From DATFKA01 sp042095835 (GTDB lineage Bacteria > Bacteroidota > Bacteroidia > Chitinophagales > Saprospiraceae), in contig JBELML010000010.1 of the NCBI GenBank assembly GCA_042095835.1, positions 25,375-89,374 on the forward strand: a stretch of DNA of 64,000 nucleotides, written 5' to 3'. This document shows positions 15,684 through 25,502 of the stretch, in pieces. Made by a program: the position numbers and the translations under genes. The notes beneath the pieces were generated by a model. The model did not search any database. It was not told where the DNA came from and saw only the letters and a program-made list of their open reading frames with translations. Numbering within the stretch: the stretch's first letter is position 1; every line of letters starts with the position of its first letter.

Positions 15684-17489
15684 TTGTCAAAAAGACGAAA
15701 CGCTTTATATCATAAAGCAAGCCTTATATGTATTTCTTTCTGCCTTTTGAACTGTACATTTTCTAATGCACAGGAGCAGGAATTATTCCTTCATCATTCC
15801 CTTTCAGACTCCATCCAAGTAGGCCAAACCCAATATTATCATATAGATTTAGGTAGTGGAGAAGTCGCCTTAATTCGCTTAGAAAGGGGTTCTTTTGAAA
15901 TAAATAAGGAGATCAACCTACTAGTGACCATTATCAATCCTGGAGGCGAGATCATAGAAGAAATCAATACGGCCAGCGATGCCAGTGTGGTCATTTTTAA
16001 AAGTCGTAGTTCCGGGCTCCATCAAATTTTGGTTCGGAGATGGAATGGTGCCTCAAAGGGGGCTTATAAAATAACTTATGATTTTCACCAAAAAGAAACT
16101 GAAGATAAGCTTCTGCAAATTGAAGGGCTGCTAAGCTATTTTTATAACCAACAGCAACCTGGGCTTGCCATGGCTATCCTACAAGATGGTAAAGTACGGG
16201 TCGAAAAGTATGTAGGCTTGAGGCAGGTAGAAGAGGGGCTTCCCCTCAATACCAACACCCTCTTGGAGTGGGCTTCCTTGTCAAAAATGGTAACTGCATA
16301 TGCGATTGCTCTATTGATTGATCAAGGTAAATTAGAGCGTCATGCTCCTCTTTCAAAGTATCTACCTCAAATGCCTGAATACATGCAAGGCATCACCATT
16401 CATCAATTGGTCCATAACCTTAGTGGCCTCAGAGATTATCAACCACTTTTAGACCTTCTGGGCTACCTCAATAATCAACATAACGCCTGGGATCATGACC
16501 TTTTAATCCATACACTCCACCTGCATCAAGACGTTTATTTCCAGCCTGGTTCAGATTATCGTTATTGTAATATCGGCTATATTCTTCTGTCAAAAATCAT
16601 AGAAGAGGTGGGTGGGCTCCCATTTGCAGATTGGATAAAACAACACCTATTCGATCCCATAGGTATGGACAATTCTTTTATTTTTAAAATGGATCGCTCC
16701 CTGAAATCTAATCTGGCAAAATCGTATAAAAAAGAAAACGGTAGTTATGATGACATCCAAGTATCACCAGAGCACTATAAGTGGCAGGAGAAAAACTTAG
16801 AAGCTCTAGGAGCGGCTCAAGTACATAGCACCTTGAGGGATTTTATAAAGTGGGACCAAAACTATCAGAACAATAAAGTCGGTAGTAGCAACATCAAGCA
16901 AATCATCCGTGAAGGAATTATTCCAGAGGAACAAGCCTGGGATTGGTATTATGGTTTCCAACGGTATAAATACCGCGGACAAGAAAAATGGGCTTCCGAG
17001 GGACTTACACAAGGCTATCGCACACTCTATGCTCGATTTCCACAGTTAAAAACTAGTTTCATCTTCCTAAGCAATGATGGCGAATGGCGCACCTACTATT
17101 TAGCTAATAAGATCATTGATCTTTACCTAGAGGACAGCCTCGAAAAGGAAACTATAGCCACTGCCTATCGGGCCGAGACAAATGCCATCCAGAATACACC
17201 AGAAAAAACAGCCCCTTCCTATGCTTATGATCCCGCTATATTAGGTCATTATTATAATACCTCTTTAAAGACCATTTTTACCATTGAAGCATCCAAAGGA
17301 AAAGCTATTATTGTAGCAGAAGAGCAACTTGACCTCCAATCTTCAGCAGGTCAAAAAGACGAGTATACTACTGATAAATGGTTTATCAAAAAGCTGATTT
17401 TCCAAAGGACAAAAGAACAAAAAGTCCAATCCTGCACCATTTATAATAGTAAAGATGATAGTTTCTTTGAGTTCAAAAAACTTCATTAA
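15684..17489 (+). CDS. Secreted serine hydrolase, beta-lactamase class C-like
   Basis: 601 aa from TTG at 15684. The N-terminus has a signal-like segment ('ASLICISFCLLNC', then 'SNAQEQ'). An N-terminal beta-rich region of about 130 residues precedes the PF00144-type hydrolase domain. Its catalytic S-x-x-K is 'SLSK' at 198-201 and the Tyr triad member is in 'YCN' at 294-296. The C-terminal 100 residues form a typical lipocalin-like or beta tail. Such proteins are penicillin-binding-protein-like esterases or D-aminopeptidases; true beta-lactamase activity is unlikely to be safely assumed. The next genes are convergent, directly at its stop. Confidence 0.8.
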   Translation: MSKRRNALYHKASLICISFCLLNCTFSNAQEQELFLHHSLSDSIQVGQTQYYHIDLGSGEVALIRLERGSFEINKEINLLVTIINPGGEIIEEINTASDASVVIFKSRSSGLHQILVRRWNGASKGAYKITYDFHQKETEDKLLQIEGLLSYFYNQQQPGLAMAILQDGKVRVEKYVGLRQVEEGLPLNTNTLLEWASLSKMVTAYAIALLIDQGKLERHAPLSKYLPQMPEYMQGITIHQLVHNLSGLRDYQPLLDLLGYLNNQHNAWDHDLLIHTLHLHQDVYFQPGSDYRYCNIGYILLSKIIEEVGGLPFADWIKQHLFDPIGMDNSFIFKMDRSLKSNLAKSYKKENGSYDDIQVSPEHYKWQEKNLEALGAAQVHSTLRDFIKWDQNYQNNKVGSSNIKQIIREGIIPEEQAWDWYYGFQRYKYRGQEKWASEGLTQGYRTLYARFPQLKTSFIFLSNDGEWRTYYLANKIIDLYLEDSLEKETIATAYRAETNAIQNTPEKTAPSYAYDPAILGHYYNTSLKTIFTIEASKGKAIIVAEEQLDLQSSAGQKDEYTTDKWFIKKLIFQRTKEQKVQSCTIYNSKDDSFFEFKKLH

Positions 17490-18248
17490 TTAACGATCCA
17501 ACCACTCCTTGAAAGCAGCACTACGACTATTCGAGGTATACAATTCCATAGTAGGTGTTTGCAATTGAATAGCCAAGCGGTTTTTGATATAAGTACTAAA
17601 ACTCACGATTCTTTCGAAACGTACGATCTCGCTGCGATTAATCCGAAAAAACAAATTGGGGTCAAGGCTATTTTCCAAATCACTCAGGGTATGGTTGAGC
17701 ATATGTCGCTTGCCTTTGGTATCAAAAGCCAAGGTAAAATCACTTTGACTTTGAAAAAGGCTAATATCACTCGTCTTCAATAGAAAGACGCCTTCTTTCT
17801 TTTTCACGGGGAAAGTACTCTTGTAGCTAGGACCAGCTGCCGTAGTATTGAGCTGTGACAACAGTCCTTGCAGGTCAATATTGGGTAGTTCTTTTTGAAA
17901 AAGTTGCTGGTATTTTTGCCAGGCTTTCTGAAAATCAGTCTTGCTATAAGGCTTTAATAAATAAGCGATACCATTGGTTTGGAAGGCATCGGTGTAGTAG
18001 GTATTATAGGCCGTACAAAAGATAATCGGACACTTGGGCGTGATCTGTTCGTAAAGCTGAAATACATTCCCATCAAGCAACTCAATATCTGAAAAGATCA
18101 CGTCCAATTGTGGAGCTCCGCTTAAATAGGCCATTCCTTCGCTAATACTCCTCCCCCACTCTAGCTGTGCTTGAGGCACCTGCTCGCGAATCAAATCAAT
18201 AAGCTTCTCTCCAGCCCTTTGCTCATCTTCTAGAATATAAATACGCAT
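17490..18248 (-). CDS. LytTR-family response regulator
   Basis: 252 aa. Receiver domain with acidic pocket E7-D8 and phospho-acceptor D54 ('VIFSDIELLDG'), conserved Thr/Lys in 'FCTAYN' and 'YLLKPYS'. The C-terminal LytTR DNA-binding domain (about residues 145-252) has 'FFRINRSEIV'. It is one base downstream of its histidine kinase gene, so they form a two-component system. Targets unknown; the neighbouring ABC exporter/M1 operon starting at 19434 is divergent from the kinase and is a candidate. The gene ends exactly where the convergent serine hydrolase ends. Confidence 0.9.
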   Translation of the reverse strand: MRIYILEDEQRAGEKLIDLIREQVPQAQLEWGRSISEGMAYLSGAPQLDVIFSDIELLDGNVFQLYEQITPKCPIIFCTAYNTYYTDAFQTNGIAYLLKPYSKTDFQKAWQKYQQLFQKELPNIDLQGLLSQLNTTAAGPSYKSTFPVKKKEGVFLLKTSDISLFQSQSDFTLAFDTKGKRHMLNHTLSDLENSLDPNLFFRINRSEIVRFERIVSFSTYIKNRLAIQLQTPTMELYTSNSRSAAFKEWLDR

Positions 18249-18249
18249 A

Positions 18250-19290
18250 TTACAGCTGCTTAATTAAAGGTAGTCGTACCATAAAGCGGTCTCCATCGAG
18301 TAGCTCCATCTCCTGATCACTCAACAATCGATAACGAGCAGCCAGGTTTTTCAAGCCTGTTCCCAGGCTTTTCTCCCTGACCAGTTTAGGTCTTTTGATA
18401 TGCTCGACTTTGATACCATCCTCTCCAATATACAGGTCTACTACCAGTGGATCAGCGGGTAGCCCCTGATTATGCTTGACTACATTTTCTACCAAAACCT
18501 GTAAGGCAGCAGTAGGGATGAGATATGATCTTAAATCACCGACTTGATTATCTAGCCGGAATTGATAGCTCTCTCCAAAACGCGTTTCTATTAGGAAAAT
18601 ATAATCCTTAATGAAGGACCACTCCTCCTGAAGCGAAACTACATTATCCTCAAGGTTAGCTGCCAGATAGCGATACAAACCGGCTAGCTTTTGGACATAT
18701 TCCTTAGCCAAGGCTTGATCTCGATCAATAAGATCATCCAAGGTATTGAGGTTATTAAATAAAAAATGGGGATCGATTTGCGATTGCAGGGCGTTGAGCT
18801 GGGCTTCGGTTTTTTCGGCTCTCAATTGCATAATCTCTTGATTATTCACGATCCAATCTCTAGAAAAGCGATAAGCAAAAGACATAGCCAAAGCAGAAAG
18901 CAAGGAATTCGGAAAACCAATCGCTAGGTTATCTCTACTCCACCATTGATTTGCGAAACCATCAATAAACCCTCCTGAACCAAGAGATAGTGTGGTCACT
19001 AGCATAATTCTTAAAACTTCAACCAGGAGCAATGCTAAAACAACTACTCCTATGTAGCGCAGCCACGCACCATCTCTCAGGTAACGTGGTATCCACCACA
19101 AAGCGTTGGCATAAAAGAAAACAGGCATCAGCAAAGCGGAAATGGGAGAAATATGCTCTAGGTGCTGCTTCCCATCCACCCAACTTGCTCCCCAATTGAC
19201 ATTGATCGTACTATAAAAGAAAAGCCAGGTCATCAAATGGATGATCCCTTCCCGATAGCGAAAGATGGCGGCACTCAGTTTATTGAACAT
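18250..19290 (-). CDS. LytS/YpdA-type sensor histidine kinase
   Basis: 346 aa. About four membrane segments in the first 150 residues, a short coiled coil ('EIMQLRAEKTEAQLNALQSQ'), then the His_kinase motif 'DPHFLFNNLNTLDDLI' and an ATPase region with 'VLVENVVKHNQ' and 'GTGLKNLAARY'. No extracytoplasmic sensor domain of size, so the membrane segments are probably the sensor. Partner regulator one base downstream. Divergent from the ABC ATPase gene beginning at 19434. Confidence 0.9.
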   Translation of the reverse strand: MFNKLSAAIFRYREGIIHLMTWLFFYSTINVNWGASWVDGKQHLEHISPISALLMPVFFYANALWWIPRYLRDGAWLRYIGVVVLALLLVEVLRIMLVTTLSLGSGGFIDGFANQWWSRDNLAIGFPNSLLSALAMSFAYRFSRDWIVNNQEIMQLRAEKTEAQLNALQSQIDPHFLFNNLNTLDDLIDRDQALAKEYVQKLAGLYRYLAANLEDNVVSLQEEWSFIKDYIFLIETRFGESYQFRLDNQVGDLRSYLIPTAALQVLVENVVKHNQGLPADPLVVDLYIGEDGIKVEHIKRPKLVREKSLGTGLKNLAARYRLLSDQEMELLDGDRFMVRLPLIKQL

Positions 19291-19433
19291 AATTAGGATG
19301 AATAAAACGCTCCTGTAAAATTATAAAACAAAAAAGACAAGTCCTGCCAACTCACCGGCACTTCACCCCAGTTCACCTGATTTTGCTTCCAATCCCATTC
19401 TGTATTGCATACTTTGTACACGAATCTACCATA

Positions 19434-20309
19434 ATGCTAAATATGCTTCACATCCAGAATCTCAATAAAACTTATCCAAACGGCGTCAAAGCTTTAAACA
19501 ACCTCTCCTTGACTTTAGCCAAAGGCATGTTTGGTCTTTTGGGGCCAAATGGCGCGGGAAAATCAAGTCTAATGCGTACTATCGCCACCCTCCAAACACC
19601 AGATAGTGGTCTACTTTCTTTTAATGGCATAGACTTGCTAAAAAACCCCATGGAACTCCGCAAAACTCTTGGTTATTTGCCCCAATCTTTTGGCGTCTAC
19701 CCGAGGGTTTCTGGAGAACGCCTGCTGCATTATTTTGCTCAACTTAAAGGAATTGCCTCCAAGAAAGACCGCAATAAGATGGTGCAATATGTGTTGGAAC
19801 TTACCAATCTTTATGATGCCCGCAAGAAAGCGGTCAGTGGCTATTCAGGTGGTATGCGCCAGCGCTTTGGCATTGCCCAATTATTGCTCAACCAACCGCA
19901 ACTAATCATCGTAGATGAACCTACAGCCGGATTAGATCCTGCCGAGCGCAACCGCTTCTTGAACGTCCTGCGCGAAGTCGGCACCGATCATACGGTGATC
20001 TTCTCGACCCACATCGTAGAAGATGTCAAAGAACTTTGTACAGACATGGCCATCATGCACCAAGGTCAAGTCATCCAGCATACCACTCCTCAACAAGCTT
20101 TGCAAGAATTGGAGCAGAAAATTTGGGTAGCGGATATAGAGAAACCAGCACTAGCTCAATATCAAACCCAATATCAAGTCCTTTCTAATAGCTTCAACCC
20201 AGATCACTCTATTCAATTGCGGGTATTCAGCGAGGTATGCCCAGGCCCTCATTTTAATCCTTCTATTCCTCACCTGGAGGATGTCTACTTTATCGCCCTT
20301 GCTCAATAA
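19434..20309 (+). CDS. ABC-2 type transporter ATPase
   Basis: 291 aa from the ATG at 19434 (19443 is an alternative); upstream in-frame TTG adds non-conserved sequence. Walker A 'GPNGAGKSS', signature 'VSGYSGGMRQRFGIAQLLL', Walker B 'LIIVDEPTAGLDP', switch 'FSTHIVED'. The C-terminal 80 residues are a typical ABC-2 exporter accessory tail. The permease partner fused to an M1 peptidase begins 28 bp downstream, so these two form one transporter. Exported substrate unknown. The adjacent divergent LytS/LytTR system may regulate it. Confidence 0.88.
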   Translation: MLNMLHIQNLNKTYPNGVKALNNLSLTLAKGMFGLLGPNGAGKSSLMRTIATLQTPDSGLLSFNGIDLLKNPMELRKTLGYLPQSFGVYPRVSGERLLHYFAQLKGIASKKDRNKMVQYVLELTNLYDARKKAVSGYSGGMRQRFGIAQLLLNQPQLIIVDEPTAGLDPAERNRFLNVLREVGTDHTVIFSTHIVEDVKELCTDMAIMHQGQVIQHTTPQQALQELEQKIWVADIEKPALAQYQTQYQVLSNSFNPDHSIQLRVFSEVCPGPHFNPSIPHLEDVYFIALAQ

Positions 20310-20337
20310 TTTATTCGCCATTTATTAAACCTTTGCT

Positions 20338-23300
20338 ATGTTCTGGTCTATCTTTAAATACGAAGTTAAACATTGGTTGAGGCAGCCGGCAACCTACCTT
20401 TATTATATCGTCTTTGCCGCTATTGCTTGGTTCCTTTTTGTAGGTTCCGCAGGGTATTTTGATGGGCCTTCTACTGCGAGTGGACCTCAAAAGCTTTTGA
20501 ATAGTCCCTTGGGTATTCACTCTTTCTTCCAGTATTTTGGGAAGTTTATTTTGTTCCTATTGCCAGCGATACTAGGACAAGGCTTGTACCGTGACTTCAG
20601 TAGTAATACTTATCAGCTCATGTACAGTTATCCCATTTCAAAGCCAGCCTATTGGTGGGCCAAATTATCTAGCGGTTTAGTTGTGGTATTGCTGATCTCT
20701 ACGGCCCTTGGAGTAGGTCTCCTCCTGGGAGAATATACACCTGGTTTGGACAGGGCTCGAATGGGGCCATTTCAAGCTATGGCTTATCTTAGAGCATATC
20801 TGGTACATCTTTGGCCGAACTTATTGAGCTACGGCCTTTTGGTATTTTTGATAGTGGCCTTAAGTAGAAATATCTACGCCGGTTTTTTAAGCATTTTAGG
20901 TCTTTACATCTTACAACTAATCAGCCAAAATGCCTTTGCTAATCAAGCTTACTATATCGGTCTATTCGATCCTTATGGACAAAATACGGTGGCCTATCTC
21001 ACTCGCTTTTGGACTTTGGAGGAGCAAAATACCAAGCATTTCCCCATTCAAGGTATCTTACTCAACAATAGACTACTCTTTTTTGGTGCGAGTTTATGTT
21101 TGATGATATGGGCCTATCGAAAGTTTCAACTACACACACAATCCCCACTATTTCGGACTAAACGTCTCCACCTGAGCTTTGGTAAAAAAGCAAACCCAAA
21201 AAGAATAAACACTGCTTTTACTCCTCAAGTAAGCATCAGTTTTAGTAGCTGGCAAAACTTAATCCGCAGTTGGCAGTTGGGTGTTTTCCACTTAGGAACC
21301 ATTCTTAGCAGTTGGATATTCCAAAGTTTGGTAGGTCTAGGACTCTTGGCTATGGTCTTTGCTTTGGGTAGAGTCACCAACACAGGGGAGATGACCGTAT
21401 TGCCTCTTACCAGGATCATGCTGACGGTACCAGCCACTTTTTTCAACCTCATCATCATGATTTTGACCTTTATCTATACTGGGATGCTGGTACATAAAGA
21501 CCGTAGCAACCAGATGGACCAGTTAGTCGATAGTACGGCAGTACCGAATAGTGTTTTATTTGGTGCGCCCTTTTTTGCTATTCTTCAAATGCAAATCATC
21601 CTGCTATTCACTATGATGATTGCTGGAGTGAGCTTGCAGATATATAATGGATATTATCATTTCGAATGGGGTCTTTACTTCTACCACTTATTTGGGATTT
21701 ATTTGATCAGTTTGGTGATTTGGGCCTTGTTATCCTTTTTCATCCATAATATCTTGCCCAATCCTTATTTGGGTATCTTCCTTCTATTCCTGATGTGGAT
21801 AGGCTTTGCTAATCTTCCTCAACTCGGCATAGATACTAAAGTACTGGCCTTTAACTCCCCAGAGACACTGCGCTACTCTGATATCAATGGTTTTGGTCAT
21901 GGTCATCGCAGCTACTGGAGGCTCGAATGGTATTGGTTGACGCTAGCTTTGCTACTAGCATTATTTAGTAATCTTCTTTGGAGAAGGGGTGTAGTCAATC
22001 GACTAGTAGAACGGGCCAAACAAATAAGGGTTCGTTGGAATCGGATGACAAGTGTCCTTGTCTTAGCCTTAACATTACTCGTTATAGGCCAGGGATTTAG
22101 CTTACTTACAGAAGAAGCGAAAGCGATCTCCAGAGACATAGAAAATCAGCTTTTTAAAGATTTTGAGCAGGCGTTTGCCAAATACAGCGGCACCCAACAA
22201 GCTCAAATCAAAGCGATAGACTTACACATCGATTTATTCCCTGAAGAAAACAACTTCCGCGCTAATGGCAGCTATCTCCTACATAATGAAAGTGATCAAT
22301 ACATCGATACCATCCTCGTCAAGGCGGGATTTGGAGAGCGTAGTACCTTTGACTTTGATCGTGCATTCCAGATGATTGACCAAGATACTTTTGTACAATT
22401 CTTTGTCTTTCAACTAGACCATAAACTAGCGCCTGGTGATTCCCTACAAATGAATTTCTCTATTCGAAATCAAGCCAACACCCTTTTTGAACGCCGATCA
22501 AATATTCTAAAAAATGGCACCTTTCTGCAAAGTGATATCTTTCCGCGTTTAGGATATTTCTTAGAAGAATACACTTTAGCGCCTACTGATACGAGCGCGC
22601 ATCAAACCAATATGCAGTATCCTTTTGCGGACCGTATAGACTTTTCGGCTACAGTAAGCACCTCCGCAGATCAAATCGCCATTGCACCTGGATACTTACA
22701 AAAGCAATGGGAAATAGATGGTAGAAATTATTTCCAATACAAAATGGATCATCCCATCAAGTTTTTATTTAGTATCAACTCTGGTCGATTTAAGGTAAAA
22801 GAAGAATCTTATAAAGGTACTAACCTCAAAGTTTTCTATCATCCGCAGCACTCCTATAATCTCGAAAAGATGATGGGAGGTCTAAAAGGAGCCTTGGATT
22901 ATAACAGCGAATTTTTCAGCCCTTATCAACATCGAGAAGCACGTATTATTGCATTTCCGGAACCAGAAGGCACTTTTGCTACCACCTCGGCCAATAGTAT
23001 CCCTACTTCTGAAATCCGTTTTATAGCCAATACCGATATAGAGGACGAGCAAATTGATATTGCCTTTTACGTATCTGCTCATGAATTGACCCATCAGTGG
23101 TGGGGCAACCAAGTGCTACCGGCCGATGCTCATGGAAGTGCCTTTCTGGTCGAAAGCATCACCGAATACATCAGCCTCAAAGTTTACGAACGCCAATACG
23201 GTTTTGAGAAAGCCATGCAATTCCTCAGAGCACAGCACGGTCGCTACCTTCGCGGGCGAAATCGAGAGCGAGACCAAGAATATCCATTACTGAACCTTAG

Positions 23301-23844
23301 GCAGCAGCAGCAATATCTTTCTTATGGTAAAGGAGCTATGGTATTATGGTCCCTGAGTCAGCAGATGGGAGAAGCAGATTTTAATGCCGTTTTAAAAACA
23401 TTTTTAGAAAAATATCAATTCAAAGCTGCTCCTTATCCAACTTCGGTTGATTTTCTTCAGCATTTACTTTCCGCTGCCCCTGAGCGAATGCACCAAATCA
23501 TAAAAGATCAAATAACGGATGTACAGATTTTCAATAATCGAATCGTCGAAGCCAAGCCGACAAAACTTTCGACCAAGCAATACCAAGTGCAAATTGAGTG
23601 TACACTGGAAAAATTCAGAAGCAGTCTAGAAAACAGGCTTCCATTCGATCAGGCCATTGAAATAGGGTTCTACGACCAGCAAAATCAATTGCAAAGCATC
23701 CAAAGATGGAAGCCCGATCTTGAGCAAAAAAGCAAGACCTTCAGCCTGGATTTCCAAGCATCTAGAGTGGTAATTGACCCCAGGATGCTACTCATCGACC
23801 TAGATTTAGATGACAACGAAATTTCATTGGCGTGGAGAGATTAA
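20338..23844 (+). CDS. ABC-2 permease fused to an M1-family aminopeptidase domain
   Basis: 1168 aa. The N-terminal 600 residues hold about twelve membrane segments in two ABC-2 permease-like halves (for example 'FKYEVKHWLRQPATYLYYIV' at the start). The C-terminal 550 residues are an M1 gluzincin domain: zinc motif HELTH at 915-919 in 'HELTHQWWGNQV', with the third-ligand Glu 20 residues on in 'FLVESITEY'. The GAMEN-like exopeptidase motif is not obvious. Such fusions are known in Bacteroidota beside an ABC ATPase (gene at 19434). The peptidase is probably outside the cytoplasm and could act on the exported product. Whether it is catalytically active is inferred only from the intact motif. Confidence 0.85.
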   Translation: MFWSIFKYEVKHWLRQPATYLYYIVFAAIAWFLFVGSAGYFDGPSTASGPQKLLNSPLGIHSFFQYFGKFILFLLPAILGQGLYRDFSSNTYQLMYSYPISKPAYWWAKLSSGLVVVLLISTALGVGLLLGEYTPGLDRARMGPFQAMAYLRAYLVHLWPNLLSYGLLVFLIVALSRNIYAGFLSILGLYILQLISQNAFANQAYYIGLFDPYGQNTVAYLTRFWTLEEQNTKHFPIQGILLNNRLLFFGASLCLMIWAYRKFQLHTQSPLFRTKRLHLSFGKKANPKRINTAFTPQVSISFSSWQNLIRSWQLGVFHLGTILSSWIFQSLVGLGLLAMVFALGRVTNTGEMTVLPLTRIMLTVPATFFNLIIMILTFIYTGMLVHKDRSNQMDQLVDSTAVPNSVLFGAPFFAILQMQIILLFTMMIAGVSLQIYNGYYHFEWGLYFYHLFGIYLISLVIWALLSFFIHNILPNPYLGIFLLFLMWIGFANLPQLGIDTKVLAFNSPETLRYSDINGFGHGHRSYWRLEWYWLTLALLLALFSNLLWRRGVVNRLVERAKQIRVRWNRMTSVLVLALTLLVIGQGFSLLTEEAKAISRDIENQLFKDFEQAFAKYSGTQQAQIKAIDLHIDLFPEENNFRANGSYLLHNESDQYIDTILVKAGFGERSTFDFDRAFQMIDQDTFVQFFVFQLDHKLAPGDSLQMNFSIRNQANTLFERRSNILKNGTFLQSDIFPRLGYFLEEYTLAPTDTSAHQTNMQYPFADRIDFSATVSTSADQIAIAPGYLQKQWEIDGRNYFQYKMDHPIKFLFSINSGRFKVKEESYKGTNLKVFYHPQHSYNLEKMMGGLKGALDYNSEFFSPYQHREARIIAFPEPEGTFATTSANSIPTSEIRFIANTDIEDEQIDIAFYVSAHELTHQWWGNQVLPADAHGSAFLVESITEYISLKVYERQYGFEKAMQFLRAQHGRYLRGRNRERDQEYPLLNLRQQQQYLSYGKGAMVLWSLSQQMGEADFNAVLKTFLEKYQFKAAPYPTSVDFLQHLLSAAPERMHQIIKDQITDVQIFNNRIVEAKPTKLSTKQYQVQIECTLEKFRSSLENRLPFDQAIEIGFYDQQNQLQSIQRWKPDLEQKSKTFSLDFQASRVVIDPRMLLIDLDLDDNEISLAWRD

Positions 23845-24457
23845 TATGCCCATTCAGACCTTATTTAGCCCGATTCGGACTTTTCTTAACATATTTTTTC
23901 AAGCTCTGTTAAAATAAATTTAAAAAATAACCATTCATATAGTGGTCTTACTTTGTGGGGTAGAAAATTGAGAATAGAAGTAATTCAATTATTTCATACA
24001 ATCTACTACCTTTGGTGCGCATTTATAAAAACGAGTCTCCTTCACCAAAGGAGTGCTGTTGTTAAGATGTAATTTCTTTTAAAAGTCCAGCGGTTGATCC
24101 CAATAATGAAGTAGATCTTATTGATATCAGCCGAAATAAGTGGATTTTCTAAAGAACCAATATGTTAGAAGCTATAAATTATAAAAAAAAATATATTTTC
24201 GCAGAATTGGCGAGAGAGGCTATTTAACTGGGAATTATGCACACAGCATTGATCTGTAGTACTTGGTTGATTGAATAATAACAAATCATATCTCCAAATC
24301 ATAGGGCTTGCCCTACCCTCCTACTTAGATACGTCCTATCTCCTGTTCTGGTTCAGTATTGAATGAAGATAAATTATCGATTGAGGTGGTAGATCTCTAT
24401 TCATTACTTAATTGAGTAGTAAAATTTTAACTTTTGGATATCTCAAAAACTTATCAG
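23845..24457 (+). promoter_or_regulatory. Long leader region upstream of the PorP/SprF gene
   Basis: About 610 AT-rich bases with no credible ORF. A perfect 9-bp inverted repeat, CCTTTGGTG (24009-24017) and CACCAAAGG (24043-24051), is separated by 25 nt. A TAACTTTTGG stretch just before the start (about 24427-24436) approximates a -7 element. It probably contains the regulatory DNA for the downstream T9SS gene pair. Confidence 0.4.
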
Positions 24458-25420
24458 ATGTCTGGATTACGTCTAATTGCAATCCTATGTCTTGTTGGCA
24501 CCGCTAACGGACTTTTTGCTCAGCAACTTTCCTTATTCACGCAGTACCGCGAAAACGCAACCATTATTAATCCAGCCGCAGTCGAGTCCGACTTCCTCGT
24601 TTTTGGCAATAATCTCACCTTTGGAGCTTCCTACCGACAGCAGTGGGTGGGCCTCGAAGGCGCTCCGACTACTCAGGTGGTCCGAGGGAGCTATATTGCC
24701 AGTGGAATGAGTGGCGTAGCCTTGATGGCTGGTGGCCATATCATCAATGATGTGACTGGCCCTACTGGATTTACAGGCTTTTATGGTCGTATCGCAGGTA
24801 TACTTAGTGGCGACCCTGAATACGGCGGCCTCGTAGTTGGCCTAAGTGCAGGTTATGTTCAATACCGTGTGAACGGTTCCGAACTAGTCTTCCGAGATGG
24901 TGTGGATAATATCGGTGGTGTAGATCAATCTCAAATGTATCCCGATTTGGGGGTTGGTTTGTATTATTACCAAGCCGTGGGTGGCGGTCGCTACAGTAGT
25001 GACTTCATTTATGGTGGGCTTTCCGTACCTCAACTTTTTGGCTTAGACCTGACTTTTCAAAATGATGCAGGAGAGTTTATTACCACAAGGGTGCAGCATA
25101 TCTATGCCACCGCTGGTTACATCAAAACCTTCGATAACGAAAGCTTTATCGAGCCGTCGATCTGGGTGAAAAGTGTAGAAAACGCCGACATCAATGTCGA
25201 TGTTAATCTTCGATACCAATTACCCTCTACCCTTTGGATAGGTGCTGGTTATTCTACCGCACAAACAATCCATTTGGAGACAGGTTTGGTGCTGAATGAG
25301 AACGTAGGACTAGACAACATGATCAGGATTGGTTATGGCTATGATTATTCCTTCACCTCTTTTGGTCCGACTGCTGGGAATACCCACGAAATCAACGTCA
25401 CCTTTTCTTTTGACCGATAA
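24458..25420 (+). CDS. PorP/SprF-family type IX secretion outer membrane protein
   Basis: 320 aa from the ATG at 24458, where a signal peptide begins ('MSGLRLIAILCLVG', cleavage after 'LFAQ'); an upstream TTG is less likely. 'LSLFTQYRENATIINPAAV' is the family opening ('Y..N....NPA..G'), followed by a predicted beta-barrel with alternating glycine/aromatic strands ending '..EINVTFSFDR'. PorP/SprF proteins pair with specific T9SS type B cargo, as SprF does with SprB. Here the 1891-aa cargo gene starts 82 bp downstream on the same strand, so a dedicated pair is likely. Confidence 0.9.
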   Translation: MSGLRLIAILCLVGTANGLFAQQLSLFTQYRENATIINPAAVESDFLVFGNNLTFGASYRQQWVGLEGAPTTQVVRGSYIASGMSGVALMAGGHIINDVTGPTGFTGFYGRIAGILSGDPEYGGLVVGLSAGYVQYRVNGSELVFRDGVDNIGGVDQSQMYPDLGVGLYYYQAVGGGRYSSDFIYGGLSVPQLFGLDLTFQNDAGEFITTRVQHIYATAGYIKTFDNESFIEPSIWVKSVENADINVDVNLRYQLPSTLWIGAGYSTAQTIHLETGLVLNENVGLDNMIRIGYGYDYSFTSFGPTAGNTHEINVTFSFDR

Positions 25421-25502
25421 ACAAATGCTTGATATCTGTAGAAGCACAGCCTAGTGATTGCACTTGTTTTGTGCCCTCTTCTATTAAAAATTAATTCAAC
25501 TC

